27,849 nt of DNA from Strigomonas culicis. Lineage: Eukaryota > Euglenozoa > Kinetoplastea > Trypanosomatida > Trypanosomatidae. Position numbers and translations under genes: made by a program. The first letter of the stretch is position 1. Every line of letters starts with the position of its first letter. The stretch is taken from assembly GCA_000482145.1 (NCBI GenBank), contig AUXH01000212.1, positions 1 through 27,849 of the forward strand, in the 5' to 3' direction. The notes beneath the pieces are model-generated. The model was not told the DNA's origin. It did no database searches and saw only the letters and a list, made by a program, of their open reading frames with translations. This document shows, piece after piece, positions 7,850 through 17,363 of the stretch.

Positions 7850-10800
7850 ATGCTCCCCCGATTGCGGCGCGCTTTCGTCTCTCTGTCCGTCGGTAGCGTT
7901 GCCTCATCGACGCCGTCCTTGTGTAGCTCGGATGTTTCCCGTTTCTCTCGTCGCTACGCCTCCACCCTCTCACACGGGGGAGGGCAGGAAGCCAGGGAAT
8001 GGTGGACGGCCGTACACCGGCTCCGCCGCCACCGGCGGACGCGGGCCACCCCGCCCCTGCTGCGCCGCCCCGACACACACGACGCAGCGGGGCTGGGCCA
8101 AGACACGCGGAGCGCCGTCGCGCGCGTGGCGGCGCAGTGCTTGGCGGCGGAGCGCAAGCGGCTCTACGCGGTCTACCGGCCGCTGCCCCGTGCGGCCGCC
8201 GCCGGGCCGCAGACGCTGTGTGCGCCCGCAGACTTCTACGAGCTGCTGTGTCTGCTTGTATCCGTGCCGCCGCCACCCACCACAGAGGCGAAGGAGGCGT
8301 GCCCGGCGGCAGAGCAACCGCGCAGCCTGCTTGACACGTACGGGGAGCCGGTCGCAAATGTGTGCTTCGAGCTCCTCCGGAAGCGCATCCACCCACAGCT
8401 CGGCGTCCTCCAGCCGTGGGACCTGGAGGCCGCGCCGCGCCGGCCGGAGGCGCGGCAGCAGTCGGACAGCGCCGCGGCGGCGGGCGCGGAAAAGGAGGCT
8501 GCAGAAGTGTATGAAGAAGGAGTGGATGAGCTGCCGTACTATCGCACGCACGCCCATCCGAAGCCATACTACTATGAATATGTCTACCCCAACCCAAAAA
8601 TAAAACTGCAAGTTGAAATCGTGCTGCTGCTGCTCCAGAACACAACGCGGCCGCAGCGGGCGCTCCGCTGGCTGGCCGAGGTACTCGGTCTTGCACGAGT
8701 GGAAAGCGGGGGCCGTCCACAGCCTCGAACGGAGGATCGCGATCCGCTGGCGCACACGACAAGAAGCGAGACGGAGGAGGAAAGCGAGGCGATACAGCTC
8801 TTGTACGAGGCGTTGATGGAGCGGCTCGTGTGGCTGCAGAAGCAATCCGCGTCAGCGCCGACGGCCGACCACGTCTTTACCATCCAGCTGCGCCCCGATG
8901 GAACGCAAAACCAGCGCGACGGCTATCCCCGCGATGCTGCGCCGACGGCGGAGCAGGCGATGCGAGAAGACTCGGTGTATCGCTATTTCGAACGCAGCAG
9001 TGAGCAGATCCTGTTGGCGCCGCTGTGCTTCGCGGCGATCGTCGCGGCTCTCACGCGGTGTCCGTATGCGGTCGACGCGGCGACGGAGGCGGGTGAGCCC
9101 CTTCCCTACCATCAGATGGTGTTGGCGCTGTTGGAGGAGGCAGCACGGTGTCGCTTTGTTGCCTTCTCAAACCCGATGGACGTCAGCGAGCCGACGCCGA
9201 CGGGTGCTCCGCCAAGCGCGGGACGTGATGCACATGCATTTTACTTTTATCAGCACGTCAGCCCTCTCTTGTTCTCCGAAGATGTGGCCATCGCGGCCGC
9301 GGAGGCGGCGGCGGCGGCGGCCAGCCAACTCCAGCAGCCGCACAGCAGTCCGCCGGAGGAGCTCGTGACGCGCATTATCTTTTTGTTGTATAAAAACAAA
9401 GGCTTGTTAGGCGTGCCGTCGTCCAAACATCTGGCGTCGACCACCACAGCGTGGACGGACGGCAGTGCGAACAGACCTCCGGGTGTGCAGGAAACAGCGA
9501 AACAGCAGCAGCAGCAGCAGCACGCGCGCGCCTGGGGCCTCTCATCTTACCTGCCCCACTCCCTGGCGGCCCTGATTCCTCCCACGGTGGGGCATCCGGC
9601 TCTCTCCACTGCCACGGCGGTGACGCACCTGCCGGAGCTCCACGCGCAGACCAGCACGATCCTCGACGAAACCATCACGCGGCTCGTCAAGAGCTGCATG
9701 CACGCCGTCCTCTACTCCACGACGAATCATGCCCCAACACAGCAGCAGCAGCAGCAGCAGCCGATTGAAGAGGCTCTGCACCTTCTCACGAAGCTGCAGG
9801 GAGGGCTGACCGCGGCCGCCACGGCCGCGGTGGCCACCGAGCTGCTCGACTACGTACGCCACACAATAGCGGCGCGGCACACGCACATGACGTTTCGGTA
9901 CGAAGCCGGGGATCCTCCGCCGCGGCCGCCGTCAGGCGCTCGGGAGGCCGCACACCCATTGCCGCCAAGTGAGGCCTTCACCAGTCGGGTGTGGTACACA
10001 CTGGAGGAAGAGCGCGCGAGCGGGACGTCTGAGCTCGGGCGCTTACAGCAGGTCGCGATGGAAGCGCTTCAAATCTGTGTGCGGGCACATCACGCGGAGC
10101 GAAGGAGCGAGCGGCACGCGCGCCGTGGCACGCAGCAGGCGGGGGAGCCGCATCCGCACCCGAATGCGCTGTGGCTGTGTGCGGTTCGTGCCGCTGAAAT
10201 ACTGACCAGTCACTTTTATCATAAGCAACAGTTGGTGCTGCCGGCACACTCTGATGATGCGCCGCATGCGCTCATCAAGGCCATACATGTTAAATTGCCC
10301 TTCATCGCGGTGTGTCACCGCCGCACCGCGCATGGGCCGCACAAGAGCCCGCGGGAGGTGGAGGTGGCCTCCACCCTGCTGCGCATAGCGTCCACGTTGA
10401 ACATGCACACGGCACCGTTCGACCGCCACACGAGTGAGAAGCACAATATGGCAATGGCCGTCCTGCCATACGTGCTCACAGCCGCCATGACGCTGGCGCA
10501 TCACTTCATGGACGACGCGCCGCTGGCGCCGTCGCAGGCGTGCTCGACACTCGCGGCGGCATGTGGGTATCTCGCCTCCGCGACGGAAGGAGAGAGCCCA
10601 TTCTGCCATTTCAACGTGTTGAAAACCGTTTATACATTCTTGAATGAGAGAAGGAAGACGCAGGACAATACGGATGATACAGTACTAGCGCAAACCATCC
10701 AAGGCCTTTCCCTACATTTGGAAATCGTCCTCAGCGAATTGCTCTGCTACTACAAGCGAAGTCAGAATAACAACAATAATAATCCGCATCCTACGGAAAC

Positions 10801-12331
10801 AGAAAAAGCAACCATTCCCTTGTCTGTTGTGGAAACCGTGTTAGTTCCACTGCAGGCGGTAATCAAACAGTACAACGAGGGGCATCATCAGAAGAGACGC
10901 ACCACTCTTCCGCGCAGCGAAGGTTGTCCGTTTGTGCTGTGGGACAGCCTTGCCTTGCTGCATCGCCACTCACACACGCCCGCTGTTTCTTCGTTTCAGT
11001 CGCAGTTGCTCTTTCAACAGCTGCATGCGCTGGTGGAGCAACAGTATGTGTCACTGCTGCAGTGTTCGGCGGAGCGTCCCGCACAGCAGAAGCATGCGGC
11101 GGGAGACGCGCTCGAACTTGCGCTGCTAAGGGAAGAAATGAAGGCAGCATTGCATTTTGTGTACTACTACAGTCGGTATGAGGTGAACCCCCATCAGCCG
11201 CCGCAAGACGAGCACAGCATCTATCATAACACATTGGAGTTGTTGTTCAGTTCTTTGTTCATATGGCCGCCACCACACGCATCCCTGTCGGATAATAATA
11301 ATAATAATAATAACAGTCGAATCCTTCTCACTGCCGTGTTGCCATTTTTGACACGTTTCTTCACGGAGAACAATGACAAGGCGCAGCTGCAACTGCAGAG
11401 TCCGGGTGTAAAAACGGCCATCGTCGTCTTAACGCGCTCGACGCTGGAGCAGCTCGTGCGGAAGGAAGAAACTCTTAATAATAATACTAATAATAATAAT
11501 AATAAACACGAAAACAAGTGCATGACGATCCGCAACATCATTGAGTGGTATATCATTCCCTCCTTGAAGGCATCCCCCGCGGCCTCTGGCCCCAACGCGC
11601 ATCTCCCTGCGCATCAGACCCCCTACAAGGTGCTCTTCATCCCGACACTGGAGTTCTACGTGGCGCTCTCGGACCTTTTGTGCCAACAGGCGCAGTGCGA
11701 GGACGCGAAGACGGAGCGCCGGCCGCTGCTGGCGGAGCTGCAGGCCGCGCTGCCCCGCATCCACGACGGCCGGGCGCGGCAGCGAAATCATGAGGAGGCC
11801 CAGAGTGTGAGCCAGCGCGCGCGCTACACCTTTGTCGTCCCTCTGCCGCTCCACAGGCACACCCGCCGCCACCCGCATAAGGCAGCGGTAGGGGAGGAGG
11901 CGGCGAGTGTAGCAGCCACAGCAGAGGAAGAAGAAGAAGGCTATGCCCTCTTGCTGAACGTGGAGCGCGCTGTTGTGAAGTCGCTGCCAAAGGGAAAGCG
12001 ACCTTTTTTGCTGTATTGGAATGAACCGAGCGGTGCGACGGAGGGCGGCACGCGCGCAGCGGGTGACGGAGTGGATGGAACGCCCTCCACCATCCATCGC
12101 GTGACAATGGAGCGCTCGAATCTGCTGAAGGCAAAGACGGACATTCTGTCGCTGATCGGCACACGCGCGGACCGGCCGAGGCAGCCGCAGTGGGCGTGTG
12201 TCGAACCGCCGCCAAAGCGGGCCCCGCCGGTGTGTCTGCAGGAACTGCAACGGAAAGAGGAAGGTCGTGGGTCTGCAAAGCAAACGCAGCAGCGGGAGGA
12301 TGATGATAAAACAAAAACAAAAAATTGTTGA
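7850..12331 (+). CDS. Large hypothetical protein, probably mitochondrial, with Asn and Gln runs (1,493 aa)
   Basis: I do not recognise the family. The first 40 residues are rich in Arg, Ser, Ala and Leu and lack acidic residues until about Asp28, as in a mitochondrial presequence. Much of the rest looks alpha-helical with Leu/Ala-rich segments (for example around LLRIASTLNMHTAPF and ACSTLAAACGYLA), which suggests a helical-repeat scaffold. Low-complexity inserts interrupt it: Q6 (9503-9520), Q7 (9739-9759), N6 (10766-10783), N7 (11294-11314) and an N-rich stretch with one Thr (11477-11503). Near the C-terminus an E-run precedes a compact segment (VERAVVKSLPKGKRPFLLYW). Large helical-repeat RNA-binding proteins, some with a C-terminal RAP domain, are common in kinetoplastid mitochondria, and such a role is possible, but I cannot see a convincing RAP or PPR signature. 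The frame is intact throughout and uses GC-rich codons outside the repeats. Confidence 0.85.
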   Translation: MLPRLRRAFVSLSVGSVASSTPSLCSSDVSRFSRRYASTLSHGGGQEAREWWTAVHRLRRHRRTRATPPLLRRPDTHDAAGLGQDTRSAVARVAAQCLAAERKRLYAVYRPLPRAAAAGPQTLCAPADFYELLCLLVSVPPPPTTEAKEACPAAEQPRSLLDTYGEPVANVCFELLRKRIHPQLGVLQPWDLEAAPRRPEARQQSDSAAAAGAEKEAAEVYEEGVDELPYYRTHAHPKPYYYEYVYPNPKIKLQVEIVLLLLQNTTRPQRALRWLAEVLGLARVESGGRPQPRTEDRDPLAHTTRSETEEESEAIQLLYEALMERLVWLQKQSASAPTADHVFTIQLRPDGTQNQRDGYPRDAAPTAEQAMREDSVYRYFERSSEQILLAPLCFAAIVAALTRCPYAVDAATEAGEPLPYHQMVLALLEEAARCRFVAFSNPMDVSEPTPTGAPPSAGRDAHAFYFYQHVSPLLFSEDVAIAAAEAAAAAASQLQQPHSSPPEELVTRIIFLLYKNKGLLGVPSSKHLASTTTAWTDGSANRPPGVQETAKQQQQQQHARAWGLSSYLPHSLAALIPPTVGHPALSTATAVTHLPELHAQTSTILDETITRLVKSCMHAVLYSTTNHAPTQQQQQQQPIEEALHLLTKLQGGLTAAATAAVATELLDYVRHTIAARHTHMTFRYEAGDPPPRPPSGAREAAHPLPPSEAFTSRVWYTLEEERASGTSELGRLQQVAMEALQICVRAHHAERRSERHARRGTQQAGEPHPHPNALWLCAVRAAEILTSHFYHKQQLVLPAHSDDAPHALIKAIHVKLPFIAVCHRRTAHGPHKSPREVEVASTLLRIASTLNMHTAPFDRHTSEKHNMAMAVLPYVLTAAMTLAHHFMDDAPLAPSQACSTLAAACGYLASATEGESPFCHFNVLKTVYTFLNERRKTQDNTDDTVLAQTIQGLSLHLEIVLSELLCYYKRSQNNNNNNPHPTETEKATIPLSVVETVLVPLQAVIKQYNEGHHQKRRTTLPRSEGCPFVLWDSLALLHRHSHTPAVSSFQSQLLFQQLHALVEQQYVSLLQCSAERPAQQKHAAGDALELALLREEMKAALHFVYYYSRYEVNPHQPPQDEHSIYHNTLELLFSSLFIWPPPHASLSDNNNNNNNSRILLTAVLPFLTRFFTENNDKAQLQLQSPGVKTAIVVLTRSTLEQLVRKEETLNNNTNNNNNKHENKCMTIRNIIEWYIIPSLKASPAASGPNAHLPAHQTPYKVLFIPTLEFYVALSDLLCQQAQCEDAKTERRPLLAELQAALPRIHDGRARQRNHEEAQSVSQRARYTFVVPLPLHRHTRRHPHKAAVGEEAASVAATAEEEEEGYALLLNVERAVVKSLPKGKRPFLLYWNEPSGATEGGTRAAGDGVDGTPSTIHRVTMERSNLLKAKTDILSLIGTRADRPRQPQWACVEPPPKRAPPVCLQELQRKEEGRGSAKQTQQREDDDKTKTKNC
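9503..9759 (+). repeat. Two in-frame CAG runs (Q6 and Q7)
   Basis: CAG x6 at 9503-9520 and CAG x7 at 9739-9759 lie in the reading frame of the gene starting at 7850 and encode pure Gln runs. They are perfect codon repeats, consistent with replication slippage. Confidence 0.9.
10766..11503 (+). repeat. Three in-frame AAT/AAC runs encoding poly-Asn
   Basis: N6 (10766-10783, mixed AAT/AAC), N7 (11294-11314, AAT x6 then AAC) and NNNTNNNNN (11477-11503) interrupt the 1,493-aa protein. Their AT-rich codons contrast sharply with the GC-rich surroundings. Confidence 0.9.
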
Positions 12332-12590
12332 AGGTTGGATCTCCTTTTTTTTGTAAGTTTTTGTACACTATTGTATATCTAAAATATATATTCATTTGTT
12401 ATTGCTCTGATTATTCTTTTTTTTTTCCTGTTGTCATTACGGTTATTACTAAAAACGAAAAAAGAAGACAAAAAAACAAGTAGATCATTATGCCGAATGC
12501 TCTCATGTTATACTTTTTTTTTCCTCTTTCGTTTCTGTCAGCACGTCCGTCTTTGTTTCATTTTGTTTTGTTTAAGAAACCCAACCAAAT
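12332..12590 (+). other. AT-rich spacer
   Basis: This 259-bp spacer carries the 3' end of the upstream gene and the splice signal of the downstream gene. A T/C tract at 12513-12538 is followed by AG at 12540-12541 and again at 12575-12576. Confidence 0.7.
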
Positions 12591-14225
12591 ATGCTAAAAC
12601 GGAAAGCCCCTTTGCGAAGTGAAAAGAAAACACCCTTTTGCAAGCAAGAGCTGGTCTTCTTGGAGCATACCTATGTAGAAAATAGATACAAGCTCTACCT
12701 CGCAGATTTTATTGACCTATACAAGTCCTTCAAAACGTGTTTCCCAGTCAGCCGTCTGGAGGCGCACGCAGGGGATGACACGGATGGCAATCATGCGAAT
12801 AGTGAGTTGACGTTAGAAGAGTTTCGGCAGGAGGTGTTCCTGCCCTCCCAGTTCGAGTACATGCACTACGCCGGGAACTGCGACCTCGCGAACCCCTACG
12901 AGCGCGACACGGCCGCTTTTCTCTTCGCCATCGCCTCGAGTTACCTCTATCTGCCGCAGTGGTATCAGCAGGGCGCGCTCGCCGGCGGCACAGCCACGCA
13001 TAACAACAACAACAACAACAACAACATGTATGTGGTGGATGCCCACGTGCGCCCCTTCGCGCTGCTGACGCTCTTCTGCCTGTACAGCACGCAGCCCGGC
13101 TTCTCCACCCTCCAGCCCTACCGCCGCACGACGCCGGTGCTGCTGGCGACGGAGGTCGCGGAGGACCTGCTGTCGCTCGCGGCCCTGCCGCCGGGGGGAG
13201 CCCCCTACGCGCTGCTGCGGGTGGAGCAGCAGTGCCTCTACGCACTGCACCGCCATGGCGGGCTTGTGCTGCAGCCCGGTGTGCGGGACATGAGCGAGGT
13301 GCTCAAGTACGTGCTCGAGGCCCACGCGCAGGTGGGCGTGCCGCTGTTGACGATGCGCGCCGTCGCCGACGACGCCTTCTTCAAGCGGCGCCGGGCCGCC
13401 CGCGCCGCGGCGGTGCCACCGACGGATGCGAAAAAGAAGCGGGTGGAGGAGGCCTCGCCTGCGGCCACGACGGAGCCGGCCCCTCCGGAACACGGCGATG
13501 ACCCCGAGGGGTTCGACCTTTTCCAGTACAACCAGGATGCGGCCGCGACCCGCGTCGCCAGCGGGGCGAGGGATACCTTCGCGATCCCCTTCGGTGCGGA
13601 CCGCTACCGCCAGGCGTACAAGGAGCCGAAGGACACCAGGAGCAGCTACCGCGTGCGCGCGCAGCACATGCGGAAGGCGGAGGAGCGGCTGCGGTTCCTG
13701 ATGCAAAGTGACGCGGAGCCGGAGACCGTCGGTCCCGCATCGCAGCAGCCACTGGGTGCCTCCCCTCCACCGGAACACGGAGGAAAGGCCACTGTACGGG
13801 CGGGAGGCCAGCGCGGGCGCAGCCAGAAGCGGATAATGGGCATGCCGCTCAACGTGGAGAGCGCCCTCACCGTGGAGGAGGTGGAGAGCACCAAAAACGT
13901 CAACGCGCGGGTGACCTTCGCCTCGGAGCGCTTTTTAGAGCCGGTCCTCGTCGACCTCCATGACCCGGCCACGACCGCGGCCCCCGCGACAACCGGTCAC
14001 AGCTTTGCGCGATCCTCCGCGCAGAAAGTGGGGCTCGACCACATACGGCGCGGCCTCAACCTCATGGCCGCCCCGCCCACCGTGGCAGTGGGGGAGGCGC
14101 CGCACCGCGCGGACGCCCGTGCCGGCCCGCCGAGGGGGAATGCCTCGCTCATGGAGGGGCGGGACCGCATTCGAGATTTGAAGGCGCAGTACGATGCTCT
14201 GAAGCAGAAGATTGGATTTCGCTAA
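12591..14225 (+). CDS. Putative SNAPc subunit (SNAP43/SNAPC1-like; kinetoplastid SNAP42 type), 544 aa
   Basis: Residues about 15-170 resemble the N-terminal domain of SNAPC1/SNAP43, a subunit of the snRNA-activating complex. The segments in order are a helix like YLADFIDLYKSFKT (36-49), an aromatic-rich stretch FEYMHYAGNCDLANPYERDTA, and LFAIASSYLYLPQWYQQ (111-127) followed, after an insert, by VRPFALLTLFCLYSTQPGF (153-171). The last matches the family pattern of a Leu/Pro-Gln stretch, then a hydrophobic helix ending in LYxTQ. In kinetoplastids a SNAPc with SNAP50, SNAP42 and SNAP26 subunits drives spliced-leader RNA transcription. An N8 run (AAC repeats, 13002-13025) sits in a loop of this domain. 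The C-terminal half is Ala/Pro/Arg-rich and largely disordered, with a predicted helix at the very end (RDRIRDLKAQYDALKQKIGF). I judged the match by eye, so it is provisional. If it is wrong, this is a conserved hypothetical protein. Confidence 0.55.
   Translation: MLKRKAPLRSEKKTPFCKQELVFLEHTYVENRYKLYLADFIDLYKSFKTCFPVSRLEAHAGDDTDGNHANSELTLEEFRQEVFLPSQFEYMHYAGNCDLANPYERDTAAFLFAIASSYLYLPQWYQQGALAGGTATHNNNNNNNNMYVVDAHVRPFALLTLFCLYSTQPGFSTLQPYRRTTPVLLATEVAEDLLSLAALPPGGAPYALLRVEQQCLYALHRHGGLVLQPGVRDMSEVLKYVLEAHAQVGVPLLTMRAVADDAFFKRRRAARAAAVPPTDAKKKRVEEASPAATTEPAPPEHGDDPEGFDLFQYNQDAAATRVASGARDTFAIPFGADRYRQAYKEPKDTRSSYRVRAQHMRKAEERLRFLMQSDAEPETVGPASQQPLGASPPPEHGGKATVRAGGQRGRSQKRIMGMPLNVESALTVEEVESTKNVNARVTFASERFLEPVLVDLHDPATTAAPATTGHSFARSSAQKVGLDHIRRGLNLMAAPPTVAVGEAPHRADARAGPPRGNASLMEGRDRIRDLKAQYDALKQKIGFR
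13002..13025 (+). repeat. In-frame AAC x8 run (N8)
   Basis: Eight consecutive AAC codons encode Asn138-145 of the 544-aa protein, between two helices of the SNAP43-like domain. Confidence 0.95.
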
Positions 14226-14384
14226 CGTAGTTGTGCGACTTTTGTATTATATAGGTGGAAAACGGTTTTCAAAGAAAAAGTTCCTTATTGGTACTATGAC
14301 TCCTCGCAGTGTTTATGTATCCTCTTTAAGTTATACTAGGTGTTACTTATTTGTCTCCTCATCGTAACTGTGTGTGCAGTATTT

Positions 14385-14428
14385 TCTTTTTCTTCCTTTC
14401 CCTTCATCTTTCCAAATGTGCCGGGGAG
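14385..14428 (+). promoter_or_regulatory. Polypyrimidine tract and splice acceptor for the DEAD-box gene
   Basis: T/C-rich sequence at 14382-14413 is followed by AG at 14427-14428, giving a leader of about 42 nt. It lies inside the AT-rich upstream extension of the frame, which argues that translation starts at 14471 and not at the in-frame ATG at 14351. Confidence 0.6.
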
Positions 14429-14470
14429 CAAAAGAAAAGGGGAACCAAATCTAAAATAGGAACAAAAAGA

Positions 14471-16987
14471 ATGCGGTGTGCTCGACGCTGTGCGTCCGCC
14501 CTGATGCCCTTGTGCGGCACCGCCGCAGCCTGCCGCGCGGGCTCGCACGGCCGCTGTCTTACCTCCGCTGGGCCGCTGCACCCAACGACGTGGGCAGCCA
14601 CCCGCTTCCATCACCCTCCGGGGGGTACCGAGCGACCGCGCGAGGAAGGGGCAGCGCAGCCAATGGAGGACGGCGACGAAGCCGCCTTCCTCGCCGATGC
14701 TCTCGCCTCGCCCACCACCACCACGGCGAGCGCGCAGCAGCGGCAGGTGGACGCGGCGGTGCGGCAGGCCGTGCACGCGGCCGTGCGGCAGCCGCTGGAG
14801 CACGTGGTGCCGCCCCCGCAGGGCGATGGTGCGCAGCAGACCGCGGAGGGCGCGGCGGCGGAGCCCAGTCACGCCGAGAGCGCGCCGGTGATCAATCCCT
14901 TTAGTGTCTACAAGACGTACATTGCGGACCGCAACGGCATGCCGGTGCAGCTGCCGCCGGGCGCGCCGCAGACACTTCTGGACCTCCTGCTGCTCGGCGG
15001 CCCGGTCCGCGGGGCGCCGCAGGCGGAGGGGCCGCACCGCGCGCACCTCACCGTGGTCCCCTCGACGCCCTTTCAGCAACGCGTGCAGCGCTTTTTCCAG
15101 CGCCACCACTTCCACTTCCTCTCTCCCGTGCAGCAGGCGGCCGCCGCCTTCGCGGCCGAGGGCCGCGATCTGCTGCTCGTCGCACCTCCCGCGACCGGCA
15201 AGACGTTCGCCTACGCCTTCCCCGTGCTGCTGCAGCTCTTGATGGCGCAGCAGGGCGAGCGGCAGCTGCCGCCGCCGAGAGAGGATGACGCCGCCGCGCA
15301 GGAAGAGGGCGGCGGCGGCCTGCCGCGCCAGGCGATCGAGAACCTGCTGCGGCAGCAGATCGCGTCCGGCGAGGTGTGCCGCTACTGCGAGCTCCACACG
15401 CGCGACGTGCGGGTCTGCCCGCTGACCGGCATCCCGCATGCCGCGCTGGACGCCTCGGCGCTGGACGCGGCGACGCCGCAGCAGCGCTGGCGCGCGGCGG
15501 CGACGCGGCTGGAGGAGCTCGGCTACGAGGTGGCGCAGCCGCAGGTGCTCGTGTTGGTGCCCACCGCGCAACTCGCTGCGCAGGTATTCGCCGTGTTCCA
15601 GCAGCTCAACCCGCTGCTCGTCGCCGACGGCGACCAGCCGTCGCTGCCGCAGCTGCGCATCAAGTACCTTGTGCGCGCGCGGAGCGCGGAGGAGCAGCGG
15701 CAGCACCTCCGCGCGCTGCAGGACGGCGTGGACGTGCTGATCTCGACCCCGGAGACGCTCCTGCCGGCCTACTACAAAAAGAAGCTGGCCCTCCGGCGGG
15801 TGCGCACCGTCGTGCTGGACGAGGTGGACGAGCTGTGCTCCACGAATCATTTCGAGCCGCTCAAAATCCTACTCGGCGCGCTGCCGAAGGACCGCGCGGC
15901 CGGCGGTGGCGCGCCGGCGGTTGTGCAGCGCCCGCAGCGCATCTGCGTCAGCGCGTCGCTGCCGCCCGTCGTGTACGAGATGCTGCGCGCCCGGCTGCTG
16001 GAGGCCGCCCACCGCTTCGTGCTGTGCGACACGCGCCTCGACCACCTCGGCCGCATCCCGTCCTACCCCCTCCCGCAGCCGCAGGTAACAACCGCGGCGG
16101 CGGCGGCAGCAGCCCCGCTGCGCGTCGGGCTCGGGGGCCCCGTCGTGCTGCCAGAGCTGCGCTACACCACGCTTCTTGTCGGGCGTATCGAGAAGATGGC
16201 GAAGCTTGTGTCGCTCTTCGCGGACGGCAGCCTCCGCATCCAGGCGGGGGAGCGGGTGCTCATTTTTTGCAACAGTCGCCAAAACGTGGCCTACGTGAAG
16301 GAGCAGCTGGAGCGGCGGCTGCCGCCGCTCGTCTTCGCGCTCGACGACGGCTCCTCCGGCCGCGGGGCGACCATGAACAACCGCGCGCAGCGGCTGCAGC
16401 AGGAGGCGCAGCGCGTGCGCGTCCTGACACTCACGTCGCACGCGTCGGCGACGGCGCAGGACGGGGTACTGAAGCTCTTCGCGAAGGGCATCACGAACAT
16501 ACTCATTTGCACCGACTTGCTGGCGCGCGGCATCGACTTCCAAGGCGTGACGGCGGTCGTGCACTACGACATGGCGCCGGACATGGACACCTATGCGCAC
16601 CGCTGCGGCCGCTGCGGACGGAACCTCTTCGTGCGGCGGCCCCCGGCCGACCGCGCGGGGGACGAGGCGTGGGCCGCGGAGCAGCAGGTGCCGCGCGGGT
16701 ACATCTTTACCTTCTTCCAGCCGGAGAACGTGCGCCTGGCGAAGCCGTTGGTCGCGTACCTCGCCCAGCGGCACCAGGTGATCCCGCCGAAACTGCGCGA
16801 GTATGCGAAGCACGCTTTTGTGGACATCGCCTTCAAGAACACCGGCGCGAACAGTCTCTTCCACAGCCCGACGCGCCCGTACCGCGCCGGCGACCCGCAG
16901 AACAGCACCAGCGTTGTCGGCCGCGGCGCGCCGCGGTTCCCCGACTACCGCCAGGGAAGCATTCAGAAGCACTTTCGGCCGTACTAG
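14471..16987 (+). CDS. Divergent DEAD-box RNA helicase-like protein, probably mitochondrial (838 aa)
   Basis: The protein has two RecA-like lobes of an ATP-dependent RNA helicase. Motifs, numbered from Met at 14471: motif I APPATGKT (238-245), Ia PTAQLA (364-369), Ib TPET (426-429), II DEVD (450-453), III SAS (494-496), IV-like VLIFCNSRQNVAYV (596-609), V TDLLARGID (681-689) and VI HRCGRCGR (710-717). Lobe 2 is canonical. Lobe 1 is altered: the first Gly of the A-x-x-G-x-G-K-T loop is Ala, and DEAD reads DEVD. About 115 residues separate motif I from Ia, including a Cys/His cluster (C303, C306, H309, C316, H323). The N-terminus (MRCARRCASALMPLCG...) is Arg/Ala/Cys-rich and looks like a mitochondrial presequence. 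Kinetoplastid mitochondria use DEAD-box proteins in ribosome assembly and RNA editing; which role applies here cannot be seen. The frame reaches back to 14351, but the splice acceptor favours 14471. Confidence 0.88.
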   Translation: MRCARRCASALMPLCGTAAACRAGSHGRCLTSAGPLHPTTWAATRFHHPPGGTERPREEGAAQPMEDGDEAAFLADALASPTTTTASAQQRQVDAAVRQAVHAAVRQPLEHVVPPPQGDGAQQTAEGAAAEPSHAESAPVINPFSVYKTYIADRNGMPVQLPPGAPQTLLDLLLLGGPVRGAPQAEGPHRAHLTVVPSTPFQQRVQRFFQRHHFHFLSPVQQAAAAFAAEGRDLLLVAPPATGKTFAYAFPVLLQLLMAQQGERQLPPPREDDAAAQEEGGGGLPRQAIENLLRQQIASGEVCRYCELHTRDVRVCPLTGIPHAALDASALDAATPQQRWRAAATRLEELGYEVAQPQVLVLVPTAQLAAQVFAVFQQLNPLLVADGDQPSLPQLRIKYLVRARSAEEQRQHLRALQDGVDVLISTPETLLPAYYKKKLALRRVRTVVLDEVDELCSTNHFEPLKILLGALPKDRAAGGGAPAVVQRPQRICVSASLPPVVYEMLRARLLEAAHRFVLCDTRLDHLGRIPSYPLPQPQVTTAAAAAAAPLRVGLGGPVVLPELRYTTLLVGRIEKMAKLVSLFADGSLRIQAGERVLIFCNSRQNVAYVKEQLERRLPPLVFALDDGSSGRGATMNNRAQRLQQEAQRVRVLTLTSHASATAQDGVLKLFAKGITNILICTDLLARGIDFQGVTAVVHYDMAPDMDTYAHRCGRCGRNLFVRRPPADRAGDEAWAAEQQVPRGYIFTFFQPENVRLAKPLVAYLAQRHQVIPPKLREYAKHAFVDIAFKNTGANSLFHSPTRPYRAGDPQNSTSVVGRGAPRFPDYRQGSIQKHFRPY

Positions 16988-17363
16988 CGCACACGTGCGG
17001 CATGGGTAGTGGTGGGGCTGCTGTTGCTGGTGGTGGGCATACGGATGCTGCCATTGGCAAGAGGCCGTTTTAATCACATCTTTTTTGTTGTTGTTGTTGT
17101 TTTCGCTCAGTTACGATAAGCATTTCCACTTAAAAGGGAAATAAAGAGAAAAAAGCATTTATGTGTATCACTTCCATTTTACTGCTGCTGTTTGGTTACT
17201 ATCTAACGGTCACTTCGTCTACCCTCTCTCTCTCTCTCTCGTAAAAGTAATCACCCGCCACGCTATAAAACAGATACACGTAAGCACGAATTACTACTAA
17301 TCGATAGCGAAGCGTTCAAAATCAAGACTTAAAAAAAAGCTCACGAAAGAAATACATCACGCC
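16988..17363 (+). other. Spacer with TTG and CT repeats
   Basis: This 376-bp spacer has no gene. It holds a short TTG repeat near 17085-17103 and a CT repeat at 17224-17240. The CT tract followed by AG at 17246-17247 is the likely splice signal for the gene at 17364, giving a leader of about 116 nt. Confidence 0.65.

Noticed and set aside
14351..14470. Upstream in-frame extension of the DEAD-box gene
   Set aside because: It contains the T/C tract and AG acceptor, so the ATG at 14351 would be removed; the Met at 14471 begins a good presequence.
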